From NCBI RefSeq assembly GCF_028640845.1, contig NC_080542.1, forward strand, positions 15,331,901 to 15,395,900: a stretch of DNA of 64,000 nucleotides, given 5' to 3'. Of the stretch, positions 27,095-39,213 are shown piece by piece. The DNA is from Ahaetulla prasina. Its lineage: Eukaryota > Chordata > Lepidosauria > Squamata > Colubridae. The notes under the pieces were generated by a model. It ran no database searches and was not told the origin of the DNA. It saw only the letters and a list, made by a program, of their open reading frames with translations. Position numbers and translations under genes: made by a program. Numbering within the stretch: position 1 is the first letter of the stretch; every line of letters starts with the position of its first letter.

Positions 27095-27537
27095 AGCACT
27101 TTTCTAGATAAAAAGTGAAAGATCATTAAAAAGATCACTAGTATTGTAGAACTGGGGCAATTTTTATACTGTCAATTTGAAACAATCTCAAAATTTCCAA
27201 TGGAAAGAACACATAAAAAAGACATGGATGACTTTCCTACTTTTCTGTATGCACTTATCAGTCTGGAAAGATACCAATGAGTTAGTTTAGGTTACGGTTC
27301 AGTTCAGCATAAATAGTACAATTTTTGATCAAGTTACTTTCATGTGCCCCTTTGTCAACTCTTCATAGGATGATTCCTAAATTGATTTTAATTTTTTCCT
27401 CCCATGGCAAATATGATCAAACAAGAATTAAGATCTTATCACTCTATTTTGATTTTCATTAAGTAAGAACACCAAATGAGTGATAATTTTCTATCATTTT
27501 GGAGCTCACTGTTCTGTGTCCCTAGATAACATTTGTG

Positions 27538-27858
27538 GAGACACTGATGACAATTTATCCATGGATTTAAACACCCACAAAAAGGTTAACCAAACGTGCT
27601 GTGGACCCAAGACTGCAAAGCAACAGCAGCTTTGAGTAACTAATTATTATCAAAATAACCATAATTAAATTGACAGCTTTCTGTCTATCAGCAGTAGCAA
27701 AGCTACAGATCATGTTTAATGGCTTTTCCATCCCAACAATTGATCTATATGCCCAGGGCTTTGTTTTTCAGGACAGCCTTCTGCAATAATAGTCAGTTAA
27801 ATCAAGATGTGACACTAAGATCTTCTCCATTATCATTTTTTTTAAATCAACGAACAAG
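27538..27858 (+). promoter_or_regulatory. Conserved 5' flank of V2R-C
   Basis: This is the counterpart of 10687-11005, nearly unchanged up to the start codon. It probably carries the promoter and 5' UTR. No specific motif is assigned. Confidence 0.4.
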
Positions 27859-28076
27859 ATGGTGGTGATAACAATGTTGGCATTAGCTTTGTTACCTCAC
27901 ACGGCTAGTAAATGCCCTGTAGATAAACTTGCAACTCGGGTGCTTCTTCCAATTCTTCACAAATATTACCATTTTGGAGAATTTAACATTGCAAGCATAA
28001 CTTCACAGAGTAATGTGTTTTCACGTGCCTTATCCTATGAAAAAATACCATCTCCAGAGTACTTTGATGATATTCC
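27859..28076 (+). CDS. V2R-C exon 1 (signal peptide, N-terminus)
   Basis: Starts [19 protein letters not shown], ends in phase 2 at CC|GTAAGA. It differs from B at I5T, L54F and N68Y. The signal peptide is intact. Confidence 0.93.
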
Positions 28077-31000
28077 GTAAGAACCTGGGATATGACTGAA
28101 TCACAATGTGTATCTCTCCTGACTCTCTTTCTCGGAGCAAGTTGCTTTATAGATGAACTTTTATTCTGATTCTTATCATTTGTAATATGACCTCATTCTA
28201 GTTTTAGCAGAGAAGCATAATGATAGCATGTTCCTTTATTAATAGAAGTGATAAATTCTGTTCTTCCTAATATTTGTGACCTTCTCTGGGGTTTTTGAGG
28301 ATGGACAGCTCAAGTTGCCTTTTGTAACATCTTAAAGACTCTTGTGTGCTAACGAGGTTTTGGTTCCCCCACAAAAGCAGCAAATATTTTCTGATTATAT
28401 CTGTTCAGAGTATATTTCCAAACAAGAGCTGAAGCCCTTACGAAGATATATGATAACTCATTTATTTTTTTAAGAGACACTCTTTTCAACAGCAAGATTA
28501 TTTTGTAATCATTTGCTTCGGCTCCCAAAATCACATCTGCTGAATTGAATGTACAGCTGTTGTACTAGATTCTTTCCCCCCACATTAGGGAAAATGACCA
28601 ACTTTTCAAAACGGGCAAATTATATTTTTAGTTGAGGGCAAATTGATGGGAACAGAATTCTGAACTGGAGATGAACAATTCTGGGAACTTGTTTGTGTCC
28701 TGGGTCGTCGTCATCATCATCATCATCATCATAATATTTTAATTTGTATACCGCCCTTCTCCCGAAGAACTCAGGGCGGTGAACAGGCAAATAAAATACA
28801 AACAGAAACATACACCATAATTAAAACAACCCTTAAAAAACTGATTCAAAATTAGCCAAAAAATTTAAAATAACCTTACACCCCATAAAAATTACAGAAT
28901 TTAAAACCCACAATTGAGGTTTAAAATTTAGAATTTAAAATCAAGCCAGTCCAGCCAAACGGAAACAGAAGTTAATTATTCCCAATCCTTGATTTTTTTT
29001 AAAAAAGGGATCTCTTTTGTCTTCCTGCTTCTCCTCAAAATATCTTTTTAGCACATTCATGTGTTTTTGTGTCTGCACAAAAACATGTGTGGGTGGATAA
29101 GTGGATGGGTGTTATATCCATGTGATAACATGTGATAACACAAATATGAATTCTTCCCACATCCTGAATCAAACGTTCTGAGCCCCTGAGAATATGAGTC
29201 CTCATAAAGCTGATGGCCATAAAGATGCTATGCTAGGCTTTATTCCTGTTGCTACCCTAGTATATTGTTCTCCTTTTTAAATGGGATAGAATCTAACTTT
29301 ATATGAATCCCATTTTAACAGTGCTATGGAGCTCAGGTTAAGATATTCTACAAGGGAATGAACTAGAAGATTAGGTTTTAGCATCATAAATCATGCACAA
29401 CTCTCTAGTCAGCCCTGTGAATGAACGAAGGAGTATCATTCACAATCTTAACACAAATGTATGAATGGTTTGCCTTTATTGAATGCAGGCAGATGCAGAT
29501 TTCCCAAAACATGTAACAAAATTATTGTGTGCATGGTGACTAGAGGTTCCAAATTAAATTCACAGACAAATTACAAGAAGTGATACCTTTCAGAATGTTG
29601 GAAGTGTCATCAGATACCTGGCCCATACTACCATATGTGGTGGACATGCGTGGAAGCTAAACGATATTGGACTAAAATACACACATGGTTGGAAAAAATG
29701 ATCAAAAAACATATAGACTTTAAGCCAGAAGTTTTTCTACTGGGGATCATACCTGAAACATACAGCAGAGAATTGAGATATTTGATTGTGAATGTTGTAA
29801 CAGCAGCTAGGATTGTGTTTGCTAAAAATTGGAAAAACGAGAAATTACCTATGCAAGATGAAATTATTTGAAAAATAATGGAATGTGCAGAAATGAGTAA
29901 ATTGACATTTGAAATTAGAGAACAGGAAGATAAACAATACTACAATATATGGGATTTATTTTATCAATGGTTAGAAGGGAAGATACACTAAACAAGATTT
30001 GAGAAAGGTTATTATAAGGGGAAATGTTGAACTAATTTGATTTAAGATGATGGGATGAATGATGCAATAAGATAAGATCGGCATAACGTAAGATTAGTTA
30101 AATTAATGACATGTGTATGTTGAAGTTGCACAAAGGATTTGTAATCTGCCCACCGACACACTGTATTTGGATTGAAGATGTTTTTATACTTGTTTAAAAA
30201 AAAAAAAAAAAAAAAAGAAGTGATACCTTTCAGGAATGTATTTTCTCTTCCCATCGTAAGAGATACATAATCTATCTCAGATGCAAAATCATTTGTTTGA
30301 TATATATTTAATGCAAGTATTGCTATATTGAGCAAATGTAACATTTTGAAGGATATGGTTATGTCTTACATATTTTTTGTAGGGTATTGACTCAGCATTA
30401 CCAGCATATCCTGGCCCTGGTATTTGCTGTAAAAGAAATCAATGAAAACCCACATATTTTGCCAAACGTCACTCTGGGTTTCCAGATCTATAACAGCCAT
30501 TTCAGTGCCAGTTGGACTTATCTTGCCTCATTGGAACTTCTCTCCAGCCAGAAGAGGTTCCTTCCAAACTACAAGTGTGATAGTAGAAACGATGCAGTTG
30601 CAGTCATTGGGGGACCTAATTCAAATGTCTGCCTCCATATGGCCACCATCCTTGGTCTCTACAAGATCCCACAGGTAAGGAACATCTACAGCGCTGATGC
30701 TTCCCTTATTGGCATGATTAAAATAAGGGGGGAACTCTGGGTTTTTTGAAGAGTTGAGACATGTTGATTTTCATCCTTCGGATTTGAGTATCATAATTCT
30801 TCTGATTAGAGAGACTAAAATATATCTTTCCTGTGATCAAAATTTGCATCATGTCCACTATTTTTTGAAGAAGGTATGCCAAAATTGAAAATAATTTATT
30901 TTTATCCTTGACTTTTCATAATTTGATTTAGAAACCTATCAGTTTCTAGAAGCTAAAATGTTTTCTGTGATCAAAAACTTGCACTAATGTGTTTACATAA

Positions 31001-34000
31001 ACAGAAAGTTTTGGGGGAACTGTTACTACCTGTTGGAATCTTCTATTGTTTCCTACTGATATTTTATAGAAAACATAGGATCTTAGTTTATAACATTACA
31101 GATATGTTAACAGAATAACACCCTCCTTTCCATCATTTCTTCCCATTCGTCTTCTCTCTCTCGTCTCTACTCCAGTGTAATTAAACTCCTTTCTTAACAG
31201 AATAATAATCTCATGCAAGAATTAATAATTTAATTTTGAAAAAATATCTAGGACTCTTGTGTATCTAAGACTGATTCAAATATTCCTTTGGAAGCAAATT
31301 GTTTGTCATCTGTACTACTACCTTGTTTATATAAATTCATTATAAAAAACAATCCCCTTTATTTCTCACCTCTAAAACAATTTCCCCTCTTTTCTGGATC
31401 CCTCCTTAAATAATTATTCTAGTTCATTCTTCTGCATCATCTTCAACCTCCACTGCCACTCTCCCAAACCTCTATTCTATATATCTGAAGAAATGAGTTA
31501 TAGATTGCACAAGTATATGGGATAATAGTGTGTTTAGATTTTATCTTGTCATACATCATCAGAAGGATTATCTTTCCCAACCAAAGAGAAGTTCAGTTGT
31601 ATTTTTAATAGATCAAAGAGAATAACAGAGTTTGAAGGAAACTTGAAGGTCTTCTAATCCACCTTCTGCTCAAGTAGGAAACCCAAACCATTTCAAATAG
31701 TTCTCCAATCTCTTCTTAAAAATTTCCTGTGATAAAGCACCCACAACTTCTGAAGACAAGCTGTTCCACTGATTAATTTCTCCTTAGTTCTAGGTTGCTT
31801 CTCTCCTTGATTAGTTTCCACCCATTGCTTCTTGTCCTGCCTTCATATGCTTTGGAGAATAGATTGACCCCTGTTCATTGTGGCAGCCCTTTAAATATTG
31901 GAACACTGCTATCATATGACCCCTAGTCCTTCTTTTCATATAAACTAGACTTATCCAATTCCTGTAACCATTCTTCATATGTTTGAATTTACAGCCCCTT
32001 ATTATCCTTGTTTGCTCTTTGCTGCACTATTTCTAGAGTCTCAACATCTTTTTTTATATTGTTGTGATCAAATATATTCACCCATAGATATTATGACATA
32101 ATTAAAAAATCTTTTTTTAATTTTTTAAAAAGGTTACATATGGATCTGCTCCATTACTGCCTTACAGAAGCCAAGCTGGCTTTGTCCAACAGATGTTCCC
32201 AAAAAGCACTCATCAATATAATGGGATTCTTCACTTACTTCTGCATTTCAGGTGGACATGGATTGGGGTGCTTTATCTCGATGATGACAACGGGGAAAGA
32301 TTTGTGCAGAATGTCCTTCCCTTTTTCTCGGAGAGGGGCATTTGTTTTGATTTCATACAAAGTCTCCCCAAACAAGGATTTACTGGGGAAATGCAGAAAC
32401 TTATAGAAGAAGGTCTTGCAACTTACAAGATCATCATGAGAAATACTTCCAATGTTTTGCTTATACATGGAGAAATACAGACAATGCCGATTTTAAGATT
32501 CCTGATAGCAGGTTCAGTATATTTGGATAAACCTTTGAAGCCAGGTGACAAAGTCTGGATTATGATGGCCCAAATGGATTTCACTTCCTTTGCTTTCCAA
32601 AGCAGCTGGAGCATAGACTTCCTTCATGGTGCTATATCCTTGGCAGTCCACTCAAAGAAAGTGTCAGGATTCCGAGAGTTTCTTCAGACCAGAAACCCTA
32701 TCTCAGAAAAAGAAGATGGTTTTATCCAGAGCTTCTGGGAAAGTGTGTTTGAATGTTTTTTCTCAGAAAACCTGTCTGAGAAAACCTGCACTGGGTTTGA
32801 AAAACTGGAGTCTCTTCCTGGTTCTCTCTTTGAAATGAAGATGACGGCTCACAGCTATAGCATGTACAATGCAGTCTATGCTGTAGTACATGCTCTGCAC
32901 CACATATGTTCCTTGAAATTCAAGCAAAAAATAATAGTAAAGAGGCAGAGAAAGAAACTTCTCAATCAATACTCTTGGCAGGTACAGTATATACTCTTAT
33001 ATGTACTGTATATACAATACAGGATGATAGCAATATTTCTATATTTGAGGGGCTGCCATGAAGAAGAGGCAGTCAAACTATTTTTCCAAGCCCCAGAAGG
33101 CAAAACAAGAAGCAGTGGATGGAAACTAATCAAGGAGAGAGAAGCAACCTAAATCCAGGGGTGAAATGCTACCTGTTTGGGCGAACTGTAGTAATAAAAG
33201 CTAGCAGTTCGGGAGAACTGGTAGTAAAGAAATGCTACCAGTTCGAATGAACTGGTATTTCCGATGATCAGCTTTGCCGTGCAATTTATATCAGCTAGTA
33301 AGCAGGAAATCCAGCTTTCTAGCGAATCTAAATCGCTTGACCCAGCTGTTTCCTCCATTGTCCTACTTACCTTAGAAAATGCTTCTTAAGTCTTTTTCAG
33401 TGCTGTGCGATGGCGCCTGTGGTGCTCATGTGCGCATGCACGAACCAGTAGCAGACCTCGGAGGATTTCACCACTGCCTAAATCTAAGTAGAAATGTCCT
33501 AACAGTGAGAACCATTAACCAGTGGAATGACCAAAGGAACAACTTGTGAGCAGGATTGCCTTTGGAAGTTGGTGGATGCTCCATCACTTGAGGCTTTTAA
33601 GAGATTGGACAGTTGCTTGTCTGAAATGGTAGAGGGTCTCCTGGTTGAGAAGGGAGTTGAAATATAAGATCTCCAAAGTCCCTTTCAGCTCTGTTCTGTT
33701 TTTTCTGTCCTATATCACAAATGGAAAATGGCTTCTCATAGCTTTATATGCAAGAGTATAAATTATAGGAATTACTGGCCCCCAAACCTGTGTGTGCCAA
33801 GGACCAGTTCTGTAGAGAGAGGTTTTTCCACTGACTGTGTTTTTTTAAAATGTTTTCCCCAATTTGATCTTAGCTTCATCACCTTCTACGAAAAGTATCA
33901 TTCAACAACAGTGCTGGAGACCAAATTTCCTTTGACCAAAATGGAGAAAGAATAGCTGGATTTGATATTATCAACTGGATAACCTTCCCAAATCAGTCTT

Positions 34001-37000
34001 TCCTGAAAGCAAAAGTTGGAAAGATTGACCCATATGCTTCTTCAAAGAGTATATTCTCCATTAAGGACAATAGCATTGTATGGCCTAACAAGTTCAATCA
34101 TGTAAGGATGCTTCCATTTCCTGAAGTGTTTTCAGATGTAATGGTATAAGGGAAGGACCTTGGGAGACATTGTGAAGAACCACAGTCAAACTAATAGTCA
34201 GATAAGAGGCAGCTTAGCCCACAGAAGCAAAGGGATATGGCAAAAATCTCAGAAGGGACTCTCCCTTGTTTTTTGGCAAGAGTAAAGGGAGAAATGTACT
34301 TCCAGACTTGCAAGATTTTGTTAATATAACTTTACAATAAAGTAGAGTTGGTTCATCTGGACTTGCTTCCTGTCTGGACTACCTTGCAAGACTAACATAG
34401 ATGTAAAAATGCCAGATCTAATGTTGGGCCAAGGAAATCATTGGTGTTGGCCCTAAATATTGGACTGCAGAGGAGGAATGGTAGCCTTCCAAGCAATTTT
34501 GTCTCTTCACCTTAATGGACTGAAAATAAATGAGATATTGCACAATGTGCCCTAAAACTCCTAAGGGAACATTTCTCATATCAGTGTCCTGCTGTCTCTA
34601 TGCAAGAGTCAGGGGTGAAATCCAATAGGTTCTGACAGGTTCTGGAGAACCGGTAGCAAAAATTTTGAGTAGTTTGGAGAACAGGCAAAAACTACCTCTG
34701 GCTGGCCCCAGAATGGGGAGGGAATGGGGATTTTGCAATATCCTTCCCCCAAGAGTGGGGAGGGAATGGGGATTTTGTAGTATCCTTCCCCTGCAGTGGA
34801 GTGGGAATAGAGTTTTTGCAGTATAATGCAAAATCTCCATTCCCACCTCACTCCAGGGAGGAATGGAGATTTTGCATTATCCTTCCCTGCCATGCCCACC
34901 AAGCCACGCCCACAGAATCGGTAGTAAAAAAAATGAATTTCCCACTGGATAGGGTGCTCTCTTAACTTTCAATTTTAGAAGAATAAAAGTATTTAATTTC
35001 ATTTTTTTCTCAGGTTTGTTAAGTAAGATTTATCCAAATCAAAGTTTAAGGTAATCTTGAAAGAAATATCAATTTATAGAGATGTTAAGCAACTGCCTAA
35101 TTCACTAGAATTATCTCTTATGGAGGGCATGAGAGTTGACTAAAACAATAATCATACAACCGTTGAAAGAAAAATATACGAAATGGTTGAAAGAAAAATA
35201 TACACCAGTTTTGCAGTAAAGGAATATTGCTATTTAACTGTTAACATTAATTTAGTTTTGACTTTTATAAAGAGAAAAGGATGATGGTTTTTGAACAATA
35301 TTGGAAAAATAATAAAATTGTTGTGTTTGAAAAAGTATTTACCAAGCCTCTTTCCTTTTTCTTTTTATATGGTGCATTATGATTTCTACATTTTTAATTA
35401 TATTATTTCATTGACTCTGTTCTATGCATGTATATTTCTTTCTTTGGTTAATTAGTTCAGCCCAATAAAATGTATGCCAACTAATCTAAAAAAAAAATCC
35501 ACATCCAAGATCCATAAAAAAAGTTAAATGTAAAGACTTTAATATAATTAAAGAGGAGATATGTCAATTACATGTAAACTATCTATATAGGCAACAGTAA
35601 GAAAAACTGTTAAAGTACAAAAGTGCTTTTGTACTTTCAAGTAATCATAGAAATATGAAGAAAATCTCTGAAATAGGTGGACATTTTTTCAGTTATCTCA
35701 ATTAAATGTAATTATTTCAGTAACTCTAAAAACACAATGTATAAAGAACATAACTTAACAGTTTTGCCAAGCAGATCAAATCGTTCTTAACCAATTTTGT
35801 TTCAAACTCCCTAGACATATTTATTGATATGATAACTTGATATTCTTTCTTTTACACTAAGTTTCAACCTATTTCAATTTGTAACGATAATTGCCATCAA
35901 GGATTCTATAAGAGGAAGAAGGAGGGGAAGCCCTTTTGCTGTTATGATTGTCTTCCATGTCCAGAAGGAAAGATTTCAACCCAGAAGGGTGAGGAAAAAA
36001 CAAACCTAGAATTCTCAAATGTTTTGATATTTGACATTGACAGTTCCTTTGCATATACAATCACGCCCTTCCTGTCACCAATGCAGAGGTTTTTTTCAGC
36101 AGATATAGTCTCATTTTGCTCAGAGAAGAGAAATATCTGCCTCTACCTAGGATCGAACTCACAGCCTCCTGATTGTGAGGTGAGAGCTCCACCTCTAGGC
36201 CACCGCACCACTCTTCCTTTGCATTTGCAATGATGTAATTCATTAGCATCATATTTAGCAGCTCAGATTTGTGTTTTGTAGTATGAGTTTAAGATTATTT
36301 CAGGTTTGTGAAAGAGCAAGAACCGAAAGAAAAGGAGCACAAAACACTAAGTATTTAATCCTTAAACATTATATTTGGAATATTTATATGTTTTCTGAAG
36401 GCCTGATTGTGTAAGACCCTGGGTTTTCCACCTAAAACCAAACCATATGGCACACCCTGTATGCGTATTATTCTACTCCCTTTATAAAGTGAGTGAAAGG
36501 GACTGAGGTCCCCTTTCAACGATCAATTGCCAGAACCATAAAGAATTGAACCAGAGCCAAAGAGAGTTTACTGGACTATACTGGGTGGAAGTAACAATGG
36601 AATCAAGAGCTTGTACAGATTGTCTCCATTCATTTAATGGTGCCAATAGTTGGCCCTTCACAAAATGGAAATACATACAGAGTCTAGATAATCCCAACCT
36701 GTACTGTTGAAGAAGGTATAACATTCAATATAAATATATTCTCCATTTTTCATGGATAGTGTAAGATCTGGATTAATAGATAATGTTTATACTAAGTTGA
36801 CTAAAGAAGATTCTATGTGCTCCTTAATAATTTTAATCTTTATAGTTGTGTCATTACAGAATGATGCTTGAAATGAATGACATTATTGATATATATTTTC
36901 TTTTCCAGACATGGATGACTGTGTTCAGTGCCCAGATGGACAATTTCCAAATGATGCTAAAGATGGATGTCTTCTGAAAAAAATCACTTATCTCTCTTAC

Positions 37001-37810
37001 AGAGAACCTTTGGGATTTGGTTTGACGATTCTTGCACTCTGTCTTTTTTTAATTACAATGTTGATACTTGTGATATTCATTAAACATCAAGGCACTCCCA
37101 TTGTCAAAGCCAATAATAGGAATCTCACTTATGCTCTCCTTATTTCTCTCATGCTCTCATTCCTTTGTGCTTTACTGTTCATTGGCCAGCCCAGAAAGTT
37201 GTCATGTCTTTTCCGACAAAGTGCCTTTGGCATCATCTTTACATTTGCCGTATCTTGTGTCTTGGCCAAAACCATCATCGTAGTTCTAGCTTTTAAGGCC
37301 ACAAAGCCCGATTCCCAAATGAGGAAGTATATGAAAAAACCCCTGGCTACTTCCATTGTTTTTCTATGCTCCTTTGTCCAACTCATTATTTGTACCATGT
37401 GGTTGATAATCACTCCCCCATTCCCAGATTTTGATATGCATTCTTTAGCGGAAGAAATTCTACTCGAATGTAATGAAGGCTCAATGGTCATGTTTTACTG
37501 TGTCCTCAGCTTTATGAGTTTCTTGGCACTCCTGAGCTTCACTGTAGCTTTCTTTGCCAGAAATTTGCCAGACACATTCAACGAAGCCAAGTTTATCACC
37601 TTCAGTATGCTGATGTTTTGCTCAGTTTGGCTAACTTTTGTCCCCGCATACTTGAGTGCAAAGGGAAAATCCATACTGGCTGTGGAAATCTTCTCCATTT
37701 TGGCTTCCAGTGCTGGGTTACTAATTTGTATGTTTCTTCCCAAAAGCTATATTATATTGATAAAGCCAGAACTGAACAATAGAGAACAGCTGATAAGAAT
37801 AAAGAACTAA
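27859..37810 (+). CDS. V2R-C, complete vomeronasal type-2 receptor
   Basis: Six coding exons: 27859-28076, 30383-30674, 32133-32981, 33874-34101, 35862-35988 and 36909-37810. They sum to 2616 bp (871 aa), with the same phases and splice sites as V2R-B. All frames are open. Signal peptide, ligand-binding domain, nine-cysteine domain and seven helices are all present, so it should be a working receptor. Nineteen of its 28 differences from B are in exon 3, and eleven of them fall in residues encoded by 32390-32542. That pattern suggests the two copies diverged in ligand specificity while the signalling domain stayed constrained. Expression is expected in vomeronasal neurons, by family. Confidence 0.96.
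28504..29385. mobile_element. Copy-C-only insertion with L2-like tail
   Basis: About 880 bp absent from V2R-B intron 1. It contains a (CAT)n run near 28710-28730 followed by an L2-like 3' end in complement (TATACCGCCCTTCTCCC then ACTCAGGGCGG, 28745-28785). The remainder (28960-29385) is unassigned. Confidence 0.6.
29594..30216 (+). mobile_element. L1 LINE, 5'-truncated, with target duplication
   Basis: It encodes the C-terminal end of L1 ORF2: [20 protein letters not shown], then [10 protein letters not shown] and [17 protein letters not shown], with an in-frame stop after LPMQDEII. It ends in a ~20-base poly(A). GAAGTGATACCTTTCAG flanks both sides (ending at 29593 and 30233). V2R-B intron 1 has the unfilled site, so insertion followed the duplication. 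Confidence 0.93.
30383..30674 (+). CDS. V2R-C exon 2 (ligand-binding domain)
   Basis: 292 bp, phase 2 to 0. The protein equals B except one I/V change (LPNVTLGF). Acceptor TTTTTTGTAG and donor CAG|GTAAGG. Confidence 0.96.
30675..32132 (-). mobile_element. V2R-C intron 2 with CR1 fragment
   Basis: 31612-32085 is a minus-oriented CR1 3' part, orthologous to that at 12671-13145. About 530 bp (30965-31500) has no counterpart in B and is AT-rich with no recognised repeat. Confidence 0.75.
32133..32981 (+). CDS. V2R-C exon 3 (main ligand-binding exon)
   Basis: 849 bp in phase 0, starting [20 protein letters not shown] and ending NQYSWQ. Nineteen residues differ from B. The variable block reads [14 protein letters not shown], then [21 protein letters not shown] has EESLEIYK and MAALRLLIAGSVYSDISS at the matching places. 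Flanking residues are identical. Confidence 0.95.
32982..33155 (+). mobile_element. CR1 LINE 3' part, left half
   Basis: The plus-oriented CR1 sequence GGGGCTGCCATGAAGAAGAG is cut at 33155 by the MITE that follows and resumes at 33477-33712. Confidence 0.75.
33156..33476. mobile_element. hAT-like MITE with 8-bp target duplication
   Basis: 321 bp starting CAGGGGTGAAATGC and ending GGATTTCACCACTG. CCTAAATC is duplicated on both sides (33148-33155 and 33477-33484). It sits inside a CR1 fragment, so it is younger than that CR1. Confidence 0.9.
33477..33873 (+). mobile_element. CR1 right half and intron-3 deletion junction
   Basis: 33477-33712 completes the CR1 3' end. From about 33775 the left part of the element seen at 14449 in B appears, then jumps near 33835 to the sequence just before exon 4. 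About 2.2 kb present in B is missing. The polypyrimidine-like tract and TTAG acceptor of exon 4 are kept. Confidence 0.75.
33874..34101 (+). CDS. V2R-C exon 4 (ligand-binding domain end)
   Basis: 228 bp in phase 0. It reads [20 protein letters not shown] and then as in B to [11 protein letters not shown] single nucleotide differs from B in the whole exon. Confidence 0.96.
34102..35861 (+). other. V2R-C intron 4 with hAT-like insertion
   Basis: 34610-34947 is a non-coding element (CAGGGGTGAAATCC to GAATTTCCCACTG). It has internal repeats of GGGGAGGGAATGGGGATTTT and is related to 47849-48105. The first ~430 bp of the intron is almost identical to B. No other repeat is recognised. Confidence 0.7.
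35862..35988 (+). CDS. V2R-C exon 5 (cysteine-rich domain)
   Basis: 127 bp, phase 0 to 1. It encodes [20 protein letters not shown] then the same [11 protein letters not shown] block as B, with one V/I change. Confidence 0.93.
35989..36908 (-). other. V2R-C intron 5 with truncated SINE
   Basis: 36062-36218 is the remainder of the tRNA-derived SINE found whole at 18967-19172. Its 3' side and the neighbouring hAT MITE site are deleted here. The TGATG near 36858 is the unfilled site of the solo LTR in copy B. Confidence 0.75.
36909..37810 (+). CDS. V2R-C exon 6 (seven-transmembrane domain)
   Basis: 902 bp, phase 1 entry, TAA stop. Differs from B only by E/D (VQCPDGQFP), T/A ([10 protein letters not shown]) and V/I (KSYIIL). 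All cysteines and family motifs are kept. Confidence 0.97.
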
Positions 37811-38212
37811 AGAATATACAGTATGTATTAACAACATTACAAGTTTCCTACTTTGTAAAGTGGTACTAAAACTAGAACTAGTTGTTCTAGTGATTACTAA
37901 AATATTAAAAAAAAGGAGTTTGAGATTCTGCAAAGAGTGCAGAGAAGAGTTACACGATTAGTGGGACGGAGACAAAAACATACAGTTACAGGAATTGGGT
38001 ATGAAAAGAAGGACTAAGGGAGATATGATAGCAGTGTTCTAATATTTGAAGGGTTCCTATAAAGTTGAAAGTTTCAAACTATGTGTATTTGCTGTCTATC
38101 TCACCATGGGGATACTATAGACAGAATTTTCCCCATTTCTTCTTTTTTTCCCCAAGATACATGACAAAAATATGTATTTTTGCATCCTTCTAATTTATAA
38201 ACACCATTACTG
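37811..38212 (+). mobile_element. V2R-C 3' flank with CR1 fragment
   Basis: 37916-38080 matches the first part of the CR1 at 21285. The rest of that CR1 is replaced here by AT-rich sequence of unknown type. No clear poly(A) signal is seen. Confidence 0.65.
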
Positions 38213-38239
38213 AAAAATTCAGGATTTTTCTTTTTTTAC

Positions 38240-38330
38240 TTTCAAAAAACCTTTATTAAAGTTTAAAATATTAAAATACAGATGTATTTGTATTTTAATA
38301 TTTTAAACTTTAATAAAGGTTTTTGAAAAT
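38240..38330. repeat. Near-perfect long palindrome
   Basis: Two ~40-nt arms (left 38240-38280, right 38289-38330) are reverse complements with one indel around an 8-nt loop. The arms contain ACCTTTATTAAAGTTTAAAA. AATTCAGGATT occurs on both sides (about 38217 and 38332). Copy B has no such insert. Confidence 0.9.
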
Positions 38331-38417
38331 GAATTCAGGATTCTTTGATCATCCTGTTACTTTAAGATAGAGATTCTTCATCAATTAAATCCTTTATAGG
38401 TTACTATATGAGTGATA

Positions 38418-38852
38418 TACTGTATGTAGAATAGAATAGAATAGAATTTTTTATTGGCCAAGTGTGATTGGACACACAAGGAATTTGTCTTGGTGCATAT
38501 GCTCTCAGTGTACATAAAAGAAAAGATACGTTCCTCAGGGTACAACATTTACAACACAATTGATGATCAATATATCAATATAAATCATAAGGATTGCCAG
38601 CAACAAGTTATAGTCATACAGTCATAAGTGGAAAGAGATTGGTGATGGGAACTATGAAACGATTAATAGTAGTGCAGATTCAGTAAATAGTCTGACAGTG
38701 TTGAGGGAATTATTTGTTTAGCAGAATGATGGCCTTCGGGAAAAAACTGTTCTTGTGTCTAGTTGTTCTGGTGTGCAGTGCTCTATAGCATCGTTTTGAG
38801 GGTAAGAGTTGAAACAGTTTATGTCCAGGATGCGAGGGATCTGCAAATGGAG
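38418..38852 (-). mobile_element. Rex1/L3-like LINE 3' end with (AATAG)n tail
   Basis: It begins with (TAGAA)n, the tail in complement. The minus strand then reads PEGHHSAKQ-like sequence and ends with HPGHKLFQ-like coding near 38840. It is the same family as 41451-42113 and absent from B. The AATAG tail matches the microsatellite-seeding LINEs reported in snakes. Confidence 0.82.
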
Positions 38853-39213
38853 ATTTGTATTATTATATTTGTATCTGAGTAGCTGCCTCACCCCAATGGG
38901 ATTATCCAATAGCCTGTCCCACTTACACCAGTAGAAGAGGCGTCCTACAGATCCCATCAGCTAAAAAATTCTGGTGGCCAGGGCCATATAAAAAGACTTT
39001 TCCACTGTGGACCTATCCCTATGATCACTTCACCATGGGAGGTGAGAACTTCTCCCATCATTTTGACCTTCTGGAACGGTATTAAAACTTAGATTTGCAA
39101 CATTTTCACATTGGTGTAAATGTTGTAAAGAAGAAAACTGTCAAAAATTTTTTAAAAACTGTTTAAAAAAATTATTAAAAAAAAACACCTTGGATTTGAT
39201 GGTTGGCCTGGAG
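38853..39213 (+). mobile_element. L2-like LINE 3' region (left part)
   Basis: Homologous to 22085-22325 in copy B. A ~110-bp stretch near 39085-39190 (AAAACTGTCAAAAATTTTTT) is extra here. Confidence 0.6.
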
